The notes beneath the pieces were generated by a model. It was not told where the DNA came from. It made no database searches and saw only the letters and a list, made by a program, of their open reading frames with translations. A program made the position numbers and the translations under genes. A stretch of 64,000 nucleotides of DNA from a virus. Location of the stretch: the IMG/VR virus record IMGVR_UViG_3300005613_000001, positions 378,279 to 442,278 of that record; one strand, 5' to 3'. This document shows, one piece after another, positions 1 to 7,780 of the stretch (its first letter is position 1; the number at the start of each line of letters is the position of its first letter).

Positions 1-282
1 GGCAGAAAACTCTCGCCTAATGACTTGAGTAGTTTCCGCTTCAAAAGGATCATCACGCTTCGCGGCAATTGTAAGGGAATCTCCGCAAACTGATACATCA
101 ACGTCTTCTGCTTTGAATCCTGGCAACTCACACTGTACGGTGAAGCCATCTAGTGATTCCGACACATTTAATGGCAGAGCCCTTTCAAACAGCCGAACAT
201 CACCTTGCATTCCTTTTTCAATAGCTTCCAAGAGTGCTGCGCCACCAATTCCTGCCGCAATAGGTCCAAAAACTCTAGTCAT
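1..282 (-). CDS. Hsp20/alpha-crystallin small heat-shock protein, C-terminus cut by window edge
   Basis: The 94 visible residues start MTRVFGPIAAGIGG and continue into an alpha-crystallin strand pattern (LPLNVSESLDGFTVQCELPG, then FKAEDVDVSV and DSLTIAAKR), typical of Hsp20 chaperones that hold unfolding proteins. Hsp20 genes are common in T4-like phages of aquatic bacteria. A good ribosome-binding site (AAGGAG) lies just before the ATG. The end of the beta-sandwich and the C-terminal I-x-I motif lie outside the window, so the length cannot be judged. Confidence 0.85.
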   Translation of the reverse strand, partial: MTRVFGPIAAGIGGAALLEAIEKGMQGDVRLFERALPLNVSESLDGFTVQCELPGFKAEDVDVSVCGDSLTIAAKRDDPFEAETTQVIRREFSA

Positions 283-292
283 GGTAATCTCC

Positions 293-475
293 TTAAAAAT
301 GAGCGAGTGCAGATAGATTGCTGGAAAAGTCACATCTAGCTACATCAAACACAAAATGTTTTTCATCAAGCGTTTGTTCAACTTGTTCTTGAGCTTCTCT
401 TGAACTGGGAGAATCTACTAGAACTGATTTTTTTCTTCGATTTATTGAAGATGCAATAGTAACTTTGTACGTCAT
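293..475 (-). CDS. Hypothetical 60-aa protein
   Basis: Small protein starting MTYKVTIASSINRRKKSVLV, with a basic N-terminal half. Its ATG overlaps the stop of the 170-aa gene upstream by four bases, so the two are translationally coupled. No family recognised. Confidence 0.6.
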   Translation of the reverse strand: MTYKVTIASSINRRKKSVLVDSPSSREAQEQVEQTLDEKHFVFDVARCDFSSNLSALAHF

Positions 476-984
476 GCTATTTTCATTGATTGCACCGCAC
501 GAACTTCTTGAAGACAGCGAGTTAGTTCGTGTGCGGCATTTAGTCCATCGGTGGCAGGTTTATATACTGCTGGGTCTTCTGCCTTGATTTCCTGCAAAAA
601 ATCAATAACAGCACTAAGAGCGACTTCCAATTGTGACTTGTTGATTGCCCTATCACGAACAATTTTCAGTGCTTGTGAGGTATCATGTCGCAAGCGTTCC
701 CGTAAATTTTCTGCAAATTCATCGTCTGTTAAAGTGCGAAGAATAACGGTTTCAACCTTAGCATTTTGGTTGAATATAACCGAACGACCGTCTGGGGAAG
801 GTTTAGCACCCCATAAATCTAGCCCTCTTGGAACCCCCCCTGGGTAGATATCACGCATATCCACCAGGGCGGTAAAGCCATCACCAAACCCCAACCTAAC
901 ACTTCCGTTTTCATTAACTGCGGAGGTTAGGTAAAGTGGGGAGGTAGAATCATTCTTCGGAAGGCTGTGAGATGGAATTTCCAT
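472..984 (-). CDS. Hypothetical 170-aa protein
   Basis: Residues 30-75 (GSVRLGFGDGFTALVDMRDI, then a PxGLDLWGAKPSPDG stretch) look like a small beta-rich domain loosely like DUF2442. The C-terminal half is helical, with LRERLRHDTSQALKIVRDRA. The ribosome-binding site AAGGAGC is predicted to lie inside a 12-bp inverted repeat just upstream, which may limit translation. Function unknown. Confidence 0.65.
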   Translation of the reverse strand: MEIPSHSLPKNDSTSPLYLTSAVNENGSVRLGFGDGFTALVDMRDIYPGGVPRGLDLWGAKPSPDGRSVIFNQNAKVETVILRTLTDDEFAENLRERLRHDTSQALKIVRDRAINKSQLEVALSAVIDFLQEIKAEDPAVYKPATDGLNAAHELTRCLQEVRAVQSMKIA

Positions 985-986
985 TT

Positions 987-1024
987 ATGCTCCTTTTTCA
1001 CAATATACCATAAAAAAGGAGCAT
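987..1024 (-). promoter_or_regulatory. 12-bp inverted repeat enclosing the ribosome-binding site of the 170-aa gene
   Basis: Arms at 987-998 and 1013-1024 (ATGCTCCTTTTT and its complement) are perfect with a 14-nt loop. On the minus-strand mRNA the 3' arm contains the AAGGAG that precedes the ATG at 984. No U-run follows the stem, so RBS sequestration is more likely than termination. Confidence 0.5.
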
Positions 1025-1033
1025 GTAAAGGAG

Positions 1034-1465
1034 CTAGTCTATAACAACACCGTCCATTGGGTCTTCATTGATAAGCACTTCTGGATCAACTTGATCGTCC
1101 ACCGGAGCTTCATTTAGCTTTTTAATCGGTGGTTCTTCAACAATCTGCTCAACAGTGCCTTCTGTAGTAACTGTTTCAGGTTGATCTAGAATAAGTTTTT
1201 CCTCGGTCATTGTATTCTCCATTTGTTCTGGTGGAATGAGAGTGCGAACCAGTCTCGCCTCATTTGTTTTAACAAGGTCCATGAAGTAATCATCACCTTG
1301 AAACTCTTGCCCTGGTCCCACTACTCTGGAACCATTTGCATCTGGCTTGGGTAACATTAAATCAGAATCTTGTGCATTTCTGAACACATACAACCCCTTG
1401 CCTCTTAAATCATATTCCAGCTTTTTCTTGCGGAATGCTCTCGCCTCGTACTTAGAAATTTTCAT
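1034..1465 (-). CDS. Hypothetical 143-aa acidic-tailed protein
   Basis: The N-terminus is basic (MKISKYEARAFRKKKLEYDL). A middle segment is YVFRNAQDSDLMLPKPDANG, and the last 55 residues are an acidic, Pro/Val/Glu-rich, probably disordered tail. Layout resembles small virion or head-completion proteins but no family is recognised. A GAAAGGAAAG ribosome-binding site and a TATAAT element lie upstream in the shared divergent promoter region. Confidence 0.65.
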   Translation of the reverse strand: MKISKYEARAFRKKKLEYDLRGKGLYVFRNAQDSDLMLPKPDANGSRVVGPGQEFQGDDYFMDLVKTNEARLVRTLIPPEQMENTMTEEKLILDQPETVTTEGTVEQIVEEPPIKKLNEAPVDDQVDPEVLINEDPMDGVVID

Positions 1466-1493
1466 AACCCGTTCTTTCCTTTCGCTGCCTTTT

Positions 1494-1505
1494 CTATTAT
1501 AATAG
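1494..1505. promoter_or_regulatory. Palindromic CTATTATAATAG in a divergent promoter region
   Basis: The 12-bp perfect palindrome carries a TATAAT on each strand, between genes at 1465 (minus) and 1541 (plus). It could act as a shared -10 element or an operator. No good -35 box is obvious. Confidence 0.4.
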
Positions 1506-1540
1506 TAGCAATCAGATTATAACCTTGTGGAGATATATAT

Positions 1541-1933
1541 ATGAACTGGGACAAAGTTATTAAAAAAAGAATCAAAACAAGTGAAAAAAACAGAAAGGGT
1601 AATACGGTGAGCAAACCTCCTAAATGGACACAGGTATATCCTCAAGGAACACCCGCTGGGGATGAAGAACAGAGATTTTTCATTTCATTAGAACGACATA
1701 AAAAATTCATCTTCCGTAGTGTTGCCCAGTTAGCCAAGGAGACTCGCTTAACGAAAGAGCGAATAGAACAAATCATTCAAAAATATGCTCGCCGCAACAT
1801 GGTCTTTCAAAATCCCAAGAATGAAGACCAGTGGGGTTACTGGGAACGCTGCCCCAAATTACTCAAGTCAGATGAGATTAGTCTTTCTCGAAAAGATCAG
1901 AAAGATCGAATGGAGAAGTCTGAAGAAAAATAA
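1541..1933 (+). CDS. Small winged-helix-like DNA-binding protein
   Basis: 130 residues with a lysine-rich N-terminus. Residues 45-105 (KFIFRSVAQLAKETRLTKER, then IEQIIQKYARRNMVFQ) read as a helix-turn-helix with a wing: a conserved regulatory helix, a recognition helix and a beta-hairpin ending in QWGYWERC. Ribosome-binding site GTGGAGAT precedes ATG. A short GC hairpin follows the stop. A role as transcription regulator is inferred from fold only. Confidence 0.6.
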   Translation: MNWDKVIKKRIKTSEKNRKGNTVSKPPKWTQVYPQGTPAGDEEQRFFISLERHKKFIFRSVAQLAKETRLTKERIEQIIQKYARRNMVFQNPKNEDQWGYWERCPKLLKSDEISLSRKDQKDRMEKSEEK

Positions 1934-1940
1934 AAGCACA

Positions 1941-1964
1941 AAGCCCACACTAAAGGTGGGCCTT
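1941..1964 (+). terminator. Weak hairpin terminator after the winged-helix gene
   Basis: Stem GCCCAC / GTGGGC (1943-1948 and 1956-1961) with a 7-nt loop and a flanking AA/TT pairing, followed by CTTGTACTT. The U-run is poor, so termination is uncertain. Confidence 0.4.
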
Positions 1965-2001
1965 GTACTTCCCTTATTTCTTAGACAACTAACAAGATAA
2001 A

Positions 2002-2217
2002 TTAACTACCCATCTTGCCTGCCAGCTTACCATCTGCTGTAGACGTAGTGGGGTTAAAATATTTGTGCGGATATTGAGCCCTTACGTAAGCGTCTGGATA
2101 ATTCTTGCTGGCACCTGCTCGGTGAGTGTTCTCACTGGCATCTGCATCTTCACTACCCTGTACCTCTACGGGAAGCTCAATTTTATTCTCTTCTGCCCAT
2201 TGCATAAATGTTTTCAT
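2002..2217 (-). CDS. Candidate capsid-cargo protein with T4-type targeting N-terminus
   Basis: 71 residues starting MKTFMQWAEENKIELP, close to the capsid-targeting sequence of T4 internal proteins (MKTYQEFIAE). The rest is hydrophilic and ends GKLAGKMGS. I chose ATG 2217 rather than the GTG nine bases upstream because AAGAAGGTG gives it correct spacing. A perfect T4-late-like TATAAATA is upstream at 2252-2259. The expected [LI]-x-E cleavage site is not clean here. Function after packaging unknown. Confidence 0.65.
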   Translation of the reverse strand: MKTFMQWAEENKIELPVEVQGSEDADASENTHRAGASKNYPDAYVRAQYPHKYFNPTTSTADGKLAGKMGS

Positions 2218-2251
2218 ATTGAACACCTTCTTTAGATTAACCTAGTATTCT

Positions 2252-2259
2252 TATTTATA
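2252..2259 (-). promoter_or_regulatory. T4-late-type promoter element TATAAATA
   Basis: On the minus strand the octamer reads TATAAATA, the consensus of T4 late promoters, about 35 nt before the start codon of the cargo-like gene at 2217. That spacing leaves room for a short leader with an RBS. Confidence 0.5.
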
Positions 2260-2323
2260 TAGGAGCGTGCAGTTTTTTTTTAATAGAGATTTGTTTTTCT
2301 CTAGAGGTATATATACTTGTAAA

Positions 2324-2419
2324 ATGGGATGTAACTGTGGAAAAAGGAAAAAACGGGTAAGAAAAATCAGAGTCTTAAAACGCCCTTTACCTCCCAAAAA
2401 AGTGATTAAATTATTATGA
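2324..2419 (+). CDS. 31-aa Cys/basic microprotein, MGC family copy 1
   Basis: Reads MGCNCGKRKKRVRKIRVLKR and ends VIKLL. It begins with the same MGCxCG motif as the 84-aa protein starting 11 bases downstream, and both are strongly basic, so they look like tandem related genes. The two cysteines could bind metal and the basic tail nucleic acid, but this is inference. A possible -10 TATATA lies upstream; the ribosome-binding site is weak. Confidence 0.55.
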   Translation: MGCNCGKRKKRVRKIRVLKRPLPPKKVIKLL

Positions 2420-2429
2420 GGAGATAATT

Positions 2430-2684
2430 ATGGGATGTGGTTGTGGTGGATCATCAAGACGACCAACTCGCCGTCCGAGAGCGACTCAAAGATTCCAGGC
2501 AAAAAAGGTGGGTGGTGTAAGACAAACTAATAATCCCAATGTCCCAAGACGACCCAAACAGGTTAAAGCGAAAACCAAAGCGTCTACGACACACCCCCAA
2601 AGTGAAACTAGCATCATGAAGCATAGAGAAAAGATTAAGAAGCTTCGTGAAAAAGCTATTATGAATAAATTGGGGCGAAGGTAA
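2430..2684 (+). CDS. 84-aa Cys/Gly then Arg/Lys-rich protein, MGC family copy 2
   Basis: Begins MGCGCGGSSRRPTRRPRATQ and ends with a basic helix MKHREKIKKLREKAIMNKLG. Strong ribosome-binding site GAGGAGAT before the ATG. The N-terminus matches the preceding microprotein. Likely nucleic-acid or head-associated basic protein; no family recognised. Confidence 0.65.
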   Translation: MGCGCGGSSRRPTRRPRATQRFQAKKVGGVRQTNNPNVPRRPKQVKAKTKASTTHPQSETSIMKHREKIKKLREKAIMNKLGRR

Positions 2685-2685
2685 A

Positions 2686-3534
2686 TTAGTCATTACCCAT
2701 ATCAATTTTGTATGATCTATCTGGCATTTGCCACCTACGGGAATCTATGGGGGTATTGATCCTAATATTGACTAGATTCCATTGAAGCTTAACATCCTCA
2801 TCATGCCATATAATTACAAGCTTTTGGGGCACACTTACGCCTCCAACTGTCGTCCATTCCTTGATTTCAGTGCTTGCAACCATTTGTCCGCGTTCAAACA
2901 AATAGTGCCCCATTATACGCTCTTTTTGGGGGTCAATTAAGGTCATTTTATTGACTAATTGACCCATTGTGTTCACTCTTCGCTCGGTTAAAGCCCAATA
3001 TTTATCTGTTTTGCGTAAATCGGCTTTCTCATTAACCTTACCTAAACTGAGTGATTCCATAATCCACATAGGGTTGAATGGCGTTTTTAGTCTTGTTTTG
3101 TGAAGGTCTGTATGTAAAGCCCAATGTAAAGCAGGAGGGTTCATCCTCTTAGACCAAAACCAAAAGATATTATCATTAGACCCCAAATCAGACTCAGAGC
3201 CTAAAACTGAGCGGGTTTTCATTCTGAACCGTATGGGCTTTTCATAGTCCAAATCCGCCCGCAACCGCACAATCCTCTTTCCATCATCAATTTGTATTTC
3301 AATATCACATCCGAAGTTTCTAATTAAGTTGCTTCGCTCATTGATGTTAAGAATGACGCTTTCTACCTTATTTTCTTCTTCTGGGGCGATCTCTGATATG
3401 ATGGGAGTATTAGCAAGATAAAGCTCATCTGTAACAGGTTTGCCACATATTTTAAGAAAGAACACAGTGGCTAAGGTGAAAATGAAAAGTCCGAAAGAAA
3501 TGACTTTACCTTTAGTTTGATAAAAGCTCTTCAT
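2686..3534 (-). CDS. LolA-like anchored lipoprotein-type protein, Planctomycetes-like
   Basis: 282 residues from MKSFYQTKGKVISFGLFIFT, a signal anchor, to KIDMGND. The body resembles LolA/LolB beta-barrel proteins of Planctomycetota: IQIDDGKRIVRLRADLDYEK, then DLGSNDNIFWFWSKR and NPMWIMESL, motifs I recall from planctomycete outer-membrane-type proteins. A longer reading frame extends upstream but only through the His-repeat gene and a terminator, so I reject it. The RBS (GAGGG) falls inside that terminator stem. Likely exported to the envelope. Confidence 0.65.
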   Translation of the reverse strand: MKSFYQTKGKVISFGLFIFTLATVFFLKICGKPVTDELYLANTPIISEIAPEEENKVESVILNINERSNLIRNFGCDIEIQIDDGKRIVRLRADLDYEKPIRFRMKTRSVLGSESDLGSNDNIFWFWSKRMNPPALHWALHTDLHKTRLKTPFNPMWIMESLSLGKVNEKADLRKTDKYWALTERRVNTMGQLVNKMTLIDPQKERIMGHYLFERGQMVASTEIKEWTTVGGVSVPQKLVIIWHDEDVKLQWNLVNIRINTPIDSRRWQMPDRSYKIDMGND

Positions 3535-3541
3535 GATAAAA

Positions 3542-3567
3542 AAACCCTCGCCATTTGACGAGGGTTT
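3542..3567 (-). terminator. Rho-independent terminator after the His/Pro-repeat gene
   Basis: Stem AAACCCTCG / CGAGGGTTT with an 8-nt loop, followed on the minus strand by seven U. The U-run ends three bases before the ATG of the next gene, so terminator, RBS and start codon are packed together. Confidence 0.75.
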
Positions 3568-3580
3568 GTCCTTTGTCAGC

Positions 3581-3949
3581 TTACCAGACCCCAAAAATCG
3601 CCCTTGGTCCATATAGCGCCCCTGAATTATAATAGAAATAGTAATTATTATAGGGGTTGTACGGATAGTAGTATGGATATGGTCTATAGTGGTAGTGATG
3701 TCTGTAATGTGGGTTGTGATGCGGTTTATAATGTGGATTATGTGGTTTGTGATGTGGATTCGGTTGATAGTGGGGGTTGTGGTGACGATTAGGCACATGA
3801 GCACCTGGCGCAACCATTGGATTCGTATGCGGGTTGTGCAACGCATATGGATTGGGATTATTACCCATACTTCTCCGATAAACATGGTCATCGGCCATAG
3901 CAAGGGTTCCAAATCCCAACGCCAATAGAACTAAAGCGAATCGCATCAT
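3581..3949 (-). CDS. Secreted His/Asn/Pro/Tyr-rich repeat protein
   Basis: 122 residues. Signal peptide MMRFALVLLALGFGTLAMA is followed by DDHVYRRS and then low-complexity HNPHYxP-type repeats (residues 40-105), ending with a Tyr-rich segment. RBS AAAGGAG is present. Histidine repeats suggest metal binding or an extracellular scaffold; function unknown. The neighbour upstream (3962-4366) is similarly exported and His/Tyr-rich. Confidence 0.7.
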   Translation of the reverse strand: MMRFALVLLALGFGTLAMADDHVYRRSMGNNPNPYALHNPHTNPMVAPGAHVPNRHHNPHYQPNPHHKPHNPHYKPHHNPHYRHHYHYRPYPYYYPYNPYNNYYFYYNSGALYGPRAIFGVW

Positions 3950-3961
3950 AAGCTCTCCTTT

Positions 3962-4366
3962 TTACCTTCCACAGAAGATCCAAGAAAGCGTTCTGCGAAC
4001 TGGTCTTCGGTTGTGGAAAAATTTAACCGTATTTCTTACGGGTTGGTATGGTTGATAATACCAATATCCATGTGGATGGTACTGGTTATGATAGTAATAA
4101 TAACCATTATTGTGGCAACCACCACAATGTTCACACAAAGGCCCGCCACATGACTCGCATCTAGGTCTTACAGTTTCAGTGGGCTCAATGGGCTCAGTTG
4201 GTAAATCTAGAACAGCCGGGGGAACTCCCTCGTTGCCCTCTTCAGTTGGTTCCGTCTCAACTTTAGCTATGGGACCATGCGATTCTGCTACACACAAATC
4301 GTACAACAAAGTCCCGTTAATCGCTATAGCTAGGAGGACGGCTATACTGGCTAAGATCCTTTTCAT
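3962..4366 (-). CDS. Secreted Cys/His/Tyr-rich protein
   Basis: 134 residues from MKRILASIAVLLAIAINGTL, a signal peptide, with a Glu/Pro-rich linker and a CESCGGPLCEHCGGCHNNG cluster that looks metal-binding, followed by a YYYYHNQYHPHGYWYY stretch. I start at 4366 because GGGAGGG sits directly upstream; an in-frame codon at 4405 lacks an RBS. Paired with the next His-rich exported gene. Role unknown. Confidence 0.7.
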   Translation of the reverse strand: MKRILASIAVLLAIAINGTLLYDLCVAESHGPIAKVETEPTEEGNEGVPPAVLDLPTEPIEPTETVRPRCESCGGPLCEHCGGCHNNGYYYYHNQYHPHGYWYYQPYQPVRNTVKFFHNRRPVRRTLSWIFCGR

Positions 4367-4449
4367 AGATTCCCTCCCAAAGTTGTTAAAAAAAAGTTCT
4401 TCCAATCCTATATATGGTACATAAGATCCATTTATCTGGAGAAAAGGTT

Positions 4450-5130
4450 ATGTTATCATTTAAAGACTGGAAAGAGAAGCAAAATATTATCAAGGAAAGC
4501 GCCCTAGCGGGTACGTTTAACCTTGGAGTAAAATCGCCTAATAGCATCGGCATAAGTGGTGCCAACACTGAGCCCGTTTCGGATATTGAATTTGAGCTAG
4601 AAGAAGCTAAGAAGAAATGTGCTGCCAAAAAGTGTAAAAAGATGGATGCTGAATTGGGTGACGAAGAAGACGCTGAGACTGCTCCCGATGGTGAAGTAGT
4701 TCCAAAGGAAAAAGCAGCACCCAAAGATTTAGATGCTGAAGAAGAAGGCGGCGAAGAGGAAGTGTCTGATGAAGATACTCCCGATGTCCCCGAAGAAGGC
4801 GATGAAGACGCCGAAGCGGAAGCCCCCGATGACGCCAAGAAGAAACTTCCTGTTCCTATGCTTCAAAAGAAGAAACAAAAGAAGCAGAAAAAGGAAATGA
4901 AGAAAGAGGAAACTGAATTATCCGATGACGATAAGGAATTCCTCGCAAGCCTCAAGAAAATGTATGATGCAGGAAATCCTAATCATAAATTTTCAAGTGG
5001 ATTGAGCGAAGATGCACTGATGACCCCGGTTGACCCCAACGCAGGATTGGCAGATATGGACCCGGAAGTAAGTTCTGATCCCAAACCGGGTGAAGTTGGC
5101 TTTGCACCGGATACCAAAATTGGTCAGTAA
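4450..5130 (+). CDS. Acidic internal head protein candidate with capsid-targeting N-terminus
   Basis: 226 residues. The N-terminus MLSFKDWKEKQNIIKE fits the T4 capsid-targeting pattern with an I-K-E cleavage site at residue 16. The body is very charged: a KKCAAKKCKK patch, long Asp/Glu runs (residues 70-130), then a KKKQKKQKKEMKKEE block. GGAGAAAAGG is the RBS for ATG 4450, so the in-frame codon 36 bases upstream is not used. Likely packed in the prohead with DNA or core; ends one base before the convergent epimerase gene. Confidence 0.7.
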   Translation: MLSFKDWKEKQNIIKESALAGTFNLGVKSPNSIGISGANTEPVSDIEFELEEAKKKCAAKKCKKMDAELGDEEDAETAPDGEVVPKEKAAPKDLDAEEEGGEEEVSDEDTPDVPEEGDEDAEAEAPDDAKKKLPVPMLQKKKQKKQKKEMKKEETELSDDDKEFLASLKKMYDAGNPNHKFSSGLSEDALMTPVDPNAGLADMDPEVSSDPKPGEVGFAPDTKIGQ

Positions 5131-6027
5131 TTAAAGATAATCTCTAATTCCAGCATTTAAATCATACTTAGGAGCAAATCCCAAGATCTCTTGGGATTTG
5201 CTCATATTTGTTTCGATGTTATTCTGAAATGTCTCTGGGTGGGGGTTCTTAACATATCTTAATTCAACACCACGCATATCCATACGCTCAAGCCTAAGAT
5301 ATTCATTCAATGCATCCAGCACTTCTCTAAATGTATAAGGATTTCCTGTGGCGCAATTGAATATTCCTGATCCTTCAAAGTGCATAGCTAACATATTTGC
5401 TTCTACTACATCTTTTACATAAATCCATTCTCTTCTTTGGTCGCCATATTCAAACAAGCAAACTTCTTCGCCTCTTTTTATTTTATTTGCTAACTGGGTT
5501 ACCATGCTGGCTCTGCGTCCTTTGTGTTCCTCCCCAGGACCGTAGACATTGCAATACCTTAGCCCAACAACATTCATGTCATATTTCTTAGCAAAGTCCA
5601 TTGCATATTGGTCAAATCGCAATTTTGAAATAGCATACGCATTAAGAGGCTCTGGTTCGGAATCCTCAGTAAAGGGCACCTGACCGTTACCATAAACAGC
5701 GGTGGATGATGCATAAACAAGTTGCTTACATTCACTGTGATGAAGTAATGCTAAAAACAAATCACAAGAGGCGTAAAAATTAGCCCTCATCATCTGTTCG
5801 TAATTAGGATCGAGTGTATTATTATTAGCAGCTTGGTGGAAAAGAACATCTACTTTCTCAAGTTCTCGCCAATCGATACCATTTAAACAATGAGGTATAA
5901 ATTTTGTTCCTTCGGGTATTCGCTCGGGACAACTTCCCGTTACCATTACCTCATGACCTTGATCCAAAAGAGTGCGGGCAATATGGGAGCCCACAAATCC
6001 CGTTCCACCAGTTACAAGAGCGATCAT
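5131..6027 (-). CDS. NAD-dependent sugar epimerase/dehydratase
   Basis: 298 residues of extended short-chain dehydrogenase type. Rossmann motif TGGTGFVGSHIA at residues 6-17, catalytic Y-x3-K as YAISK, and the family segment REWIYVKDVVEANM. Overall closest in style to UDP-glucose 4-epimerase/HldD-type enzymes that make nucleotide sugars. Full length. Probably works with the glycosyltransferases at 12.5-16 kb to alter surface glycans or glycosylate virion parts; substrate cannot be told from sequence. Confidence 0.85.
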   Translation of the reverse strand: MIALVTGGTGFVGSHIARTLLDQGHEVMVTGSCPERIPEGTKFIPHCLNGIDWRELEKVDVLFHQAANNNTLDPNYEQMMRANFYASCDLFLALLHHSECKQLVYASSTAVYGNGQVPFTEDSEPEPLNAYAISKLRFDQYAMDFAKKYDMNVVGLRYCNVYGPGEEHKGRRASMVTQLANKIKRGEEVCLFEYGDQRREWIYVKDVVEANMLAMHFEGSGIFNCATGNPYTFREVLDALNEYLRLERMDMRGVELRYVKNPHPETFQNNIETNMSKSQEILGFAPKYDLNAGIRDYL

Positions 6028-6039
6028 TTTGAAGACCTT

Positions 6040-6189
6040 TTAGGTATAGACCCGACTTTGGGGAGCCCATTCCGGTCCCCCTATTCGCTTGGCCTTGGCG
6101 AGTTTATCTAATCTGTCACGTTTATCTTTCGGCTTTATCAATTCAGGTTTTTTAACCTCTTGAAGTTGAAGCCATTCCTTAAAGTTCAT
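6040..6189 (-). CDS. 49-aa capsid-cargo candidate
   Basis: Reads MNFKEWLQLQEVKKPELIKP and ends APQSRVYT. The N-terminus fits the capsid-targeting pattern with an L-Q-E site at residues 9-11. After cleavage a short basic peptide would remain. It fills the gap between the epimerase and the hydrolase genes on the same strand. Ribosome-binding site weak. Confidence 0.65.
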   Translation of the reverse strand: MNFKEWLQLQEVKKPELIKPKDKRDRLDKLAKAKRIGGPEWAPQSRVYT

Positions 6190-6192
6190 ATT

Positions 6193-6855
6193 TTATCTAG
6201 TAAATGCACCTGCAAAAATATTAGAAAGCCAGCCTCCTTTGAATATTTTGTTTAGAATTGCTATTGAGTGCTTTACGTCTTGTTCCCAAATACAATGGTT
6301 TCCCTTCTTTCGCTCAAAGGCTTTTAGAATTCGGTAATTGTTTTCTATTAGGGCTCTTTTCATGGGAGCATATCTTTCGCTCCATGAGAAACACTCATCG
6401 TCTTTATTGTGAGACAGAATAAAGGGCATTTTGGGATGCTTACACCACGGCAGCAGTTGGGGCTCTAAAATAGCACCACTATGAACTACCACGCCAGCAA
6501 AGGGATTTTCACTGAAAGCAGCAACTTGAATTGCCATTACTGCTCCGGCTGAAAATCCTGCTAAAGCAATTTTATCTCTTCCAAATCCAAACTTATCCTC
6601 AATTCTACTAATAACCTCATCTACAGCCTGCCTCGATTTTTCTATTCCATTTACGGCGGCGTCTTGATCTTTTGCACCATTAGGGAGTGGATACCATTTG
6701 AGCTTCCTTGGAGTTAACCCAATAATTGTGGCTTTTGCGCCTTGATTTGCATAGCCTTTAGCGAAATCGGCCCCAGATCCACACCTACCAGGGAGAGTTA
6801 TGATAATTCCTTGGGATGGGCCTTTTGGTTTGATAACGGTCCATTTTTCAATCAA
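6193..6855 (-). CDS. Alpha/beta-hydrolase of the carboxylesterase/phospholipase type
   Basis: 220 residues. Nucleophile elbow GFSAG near residue 100, acid in NKDDECF, and histidine in KGNHCIW give a full catalytic triad. N-terminal GIIITLPGRCGSGADF matches the oxyanion region of the YpfH/YtpA-like carboxylesterases. No signal peptide, so cytoplasmic. Its ATG overlaps the end of the amidoligase gene by eight bases, so it belongs to a three-gene cassette with the amidoligase and the 291-aa protein. Could remove or process the amidoligase product; that is inference. Confidence 0.8.
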   Translation of the reverse strand: MIEKWTVIKPKGPSQGIIITLPGRCGSGADFAKGYANQGAKATIIGLTPRKLKWYPLPNGAKDQDAAVNGIEKSRQAVDEVISRIEDKFGFGRDKIALAGFSAGAVMAIQVAAFSENPFAGVVVHSGAILEPQLLPWCKHPKMPFILSHNKDDECFSWSERYAPMKRALIENNYRILKAFERKKGNHCIWEQDVKHSIAILNKIFKGGWLSNIFAGAFTR

Positions 6856-7780
6856 TGTGCCACTCCTTATAGAAGTCGTATTCTTTGCTGTATTTTAAAG
6901 ATGTAATCTCTTTGTACAACTTCTTAGGAATCCACTTTTTAAATTGTGCAAAGAGCGAAGCGCTTAGCTTGGCATCATGTTCGGTAATTGCTTTCCTAAT
7001 ATTTTCTATGTCACACTTGTATGTGTAGGCATTGGGAGGATACTCTTCAAGCATGTCCTCATTTAGATTCCAAAACAAATTTCTGTTGTCTTCATCTTCA
7101 ATGAAATCTAAAGCCACTACACATAGATCATGGATCATGGAAACTAATTTTGGACTTGCTAGCCAGAAGTTACCAAGAGATCTATACTCTATACCATAAT
7201 CAGTTTTTCTAAATCTACCTGCGTGTCCGTATAACTCTTTTCTTTGAATAGTGGTTTTATCAATATCCATAAGGACGGAGGGTAGTCCGACAAAGAAATC
7301 TAATGCTTTCGCCGCATCCCAAACTCCGATGGGGAAAATATCAACTTGCCGTCGTACCCATCCCTCTTTTCCCAAATGAATATGACCCCCCGCACTTCGT
7401 TTCTGGCTATATTTAATAACCATTTGAGGCGGGACTTTTTGCATCATCGTGTAGGCGCAGGTTTCGTCCTTGCACCCAGCAATAACCGCCTCTTTTGTTT
7501 TTAATTGGGATTTGGGGTACTCTTGAAAAGCTTGGGGGATTAATTTGAACGGCTGTACAATTTGTGCGTATTGTTGAAAGCATTCTTGAAAATTAAACAG
7601 GGTCTCTTCCTTGTCGTACCCTGGCTTTATGGCACACTCGGCCAAAACATTATCATAATAAAATTCATGTCCATTAACCCGATAACGGTTTTTGCGACTT
7701 CCTGGTACAATGCCGATAGCGCTGTAGATTGACCCATTTTTCCCCAACATGAACTCTGGGTCCGAGCCGAATGAGAGCAT
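6848..7780 (-). CDS. phiEco32-like COOH-NH2 ligase (amidoligase type 2)
   Basis: 310 residues starting MLSFGSDPEFMLGKNGSIYS, the hallmark start of the phage amidoligase family related to glutamine synthetase. Other family-like segments are DNVLAECAIKPG, RSAGGHIHLG and GIEYRSLGNFWLASP. These enzymes are predicted to make amide bonds between carboxyl and amino groups using ATP, on peptides, polyamines or cell-wall material. Coupled on both sides (TAATG upstream, eight-base overlap downstream). Confidence 0.8.
   Translation of the reverse strand: MLSFGSDPEFMLGKNGSIYSAIGIVPGSRKNRYRVNGHEFYYDNVLAECAIKPGYDKEETLFNFQECFQQYAQIVQPFKLIPQAFQEYPKSQLKTKEAVIAGCKDETCAYTMMQKVPPQMVIKYSQKRSAGGHIHLGKEGWVRRQVDIFPIGVWDAAKALDFFVGLPSVLMDIDKTTIQRKELYGHAGRFRKTDYGIEYRSLGNFWLASPKLVSMIHDLCVVALDFIEDEDNRNLFWNLNEDMLEEYPPNAYTYKCDIENIRKAITEHDAKLSASLFAQFKKWIPKKLYKEITSLKYSKEYDFYKEWHID

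Noticed and set aside
3535-3912. In-frame extension of the LolA-like gene to 408 residues
   Set aside because: The extension is an out-of-frame reading of the His/Pro-repeat gene and crosses a rho-independent terminator.
4386-4838. Serine-rich 150-aa frame on the minus strand
   Set aside because: Antisense image of the Asp/Glu-rich codons of the acidic cargo gene.
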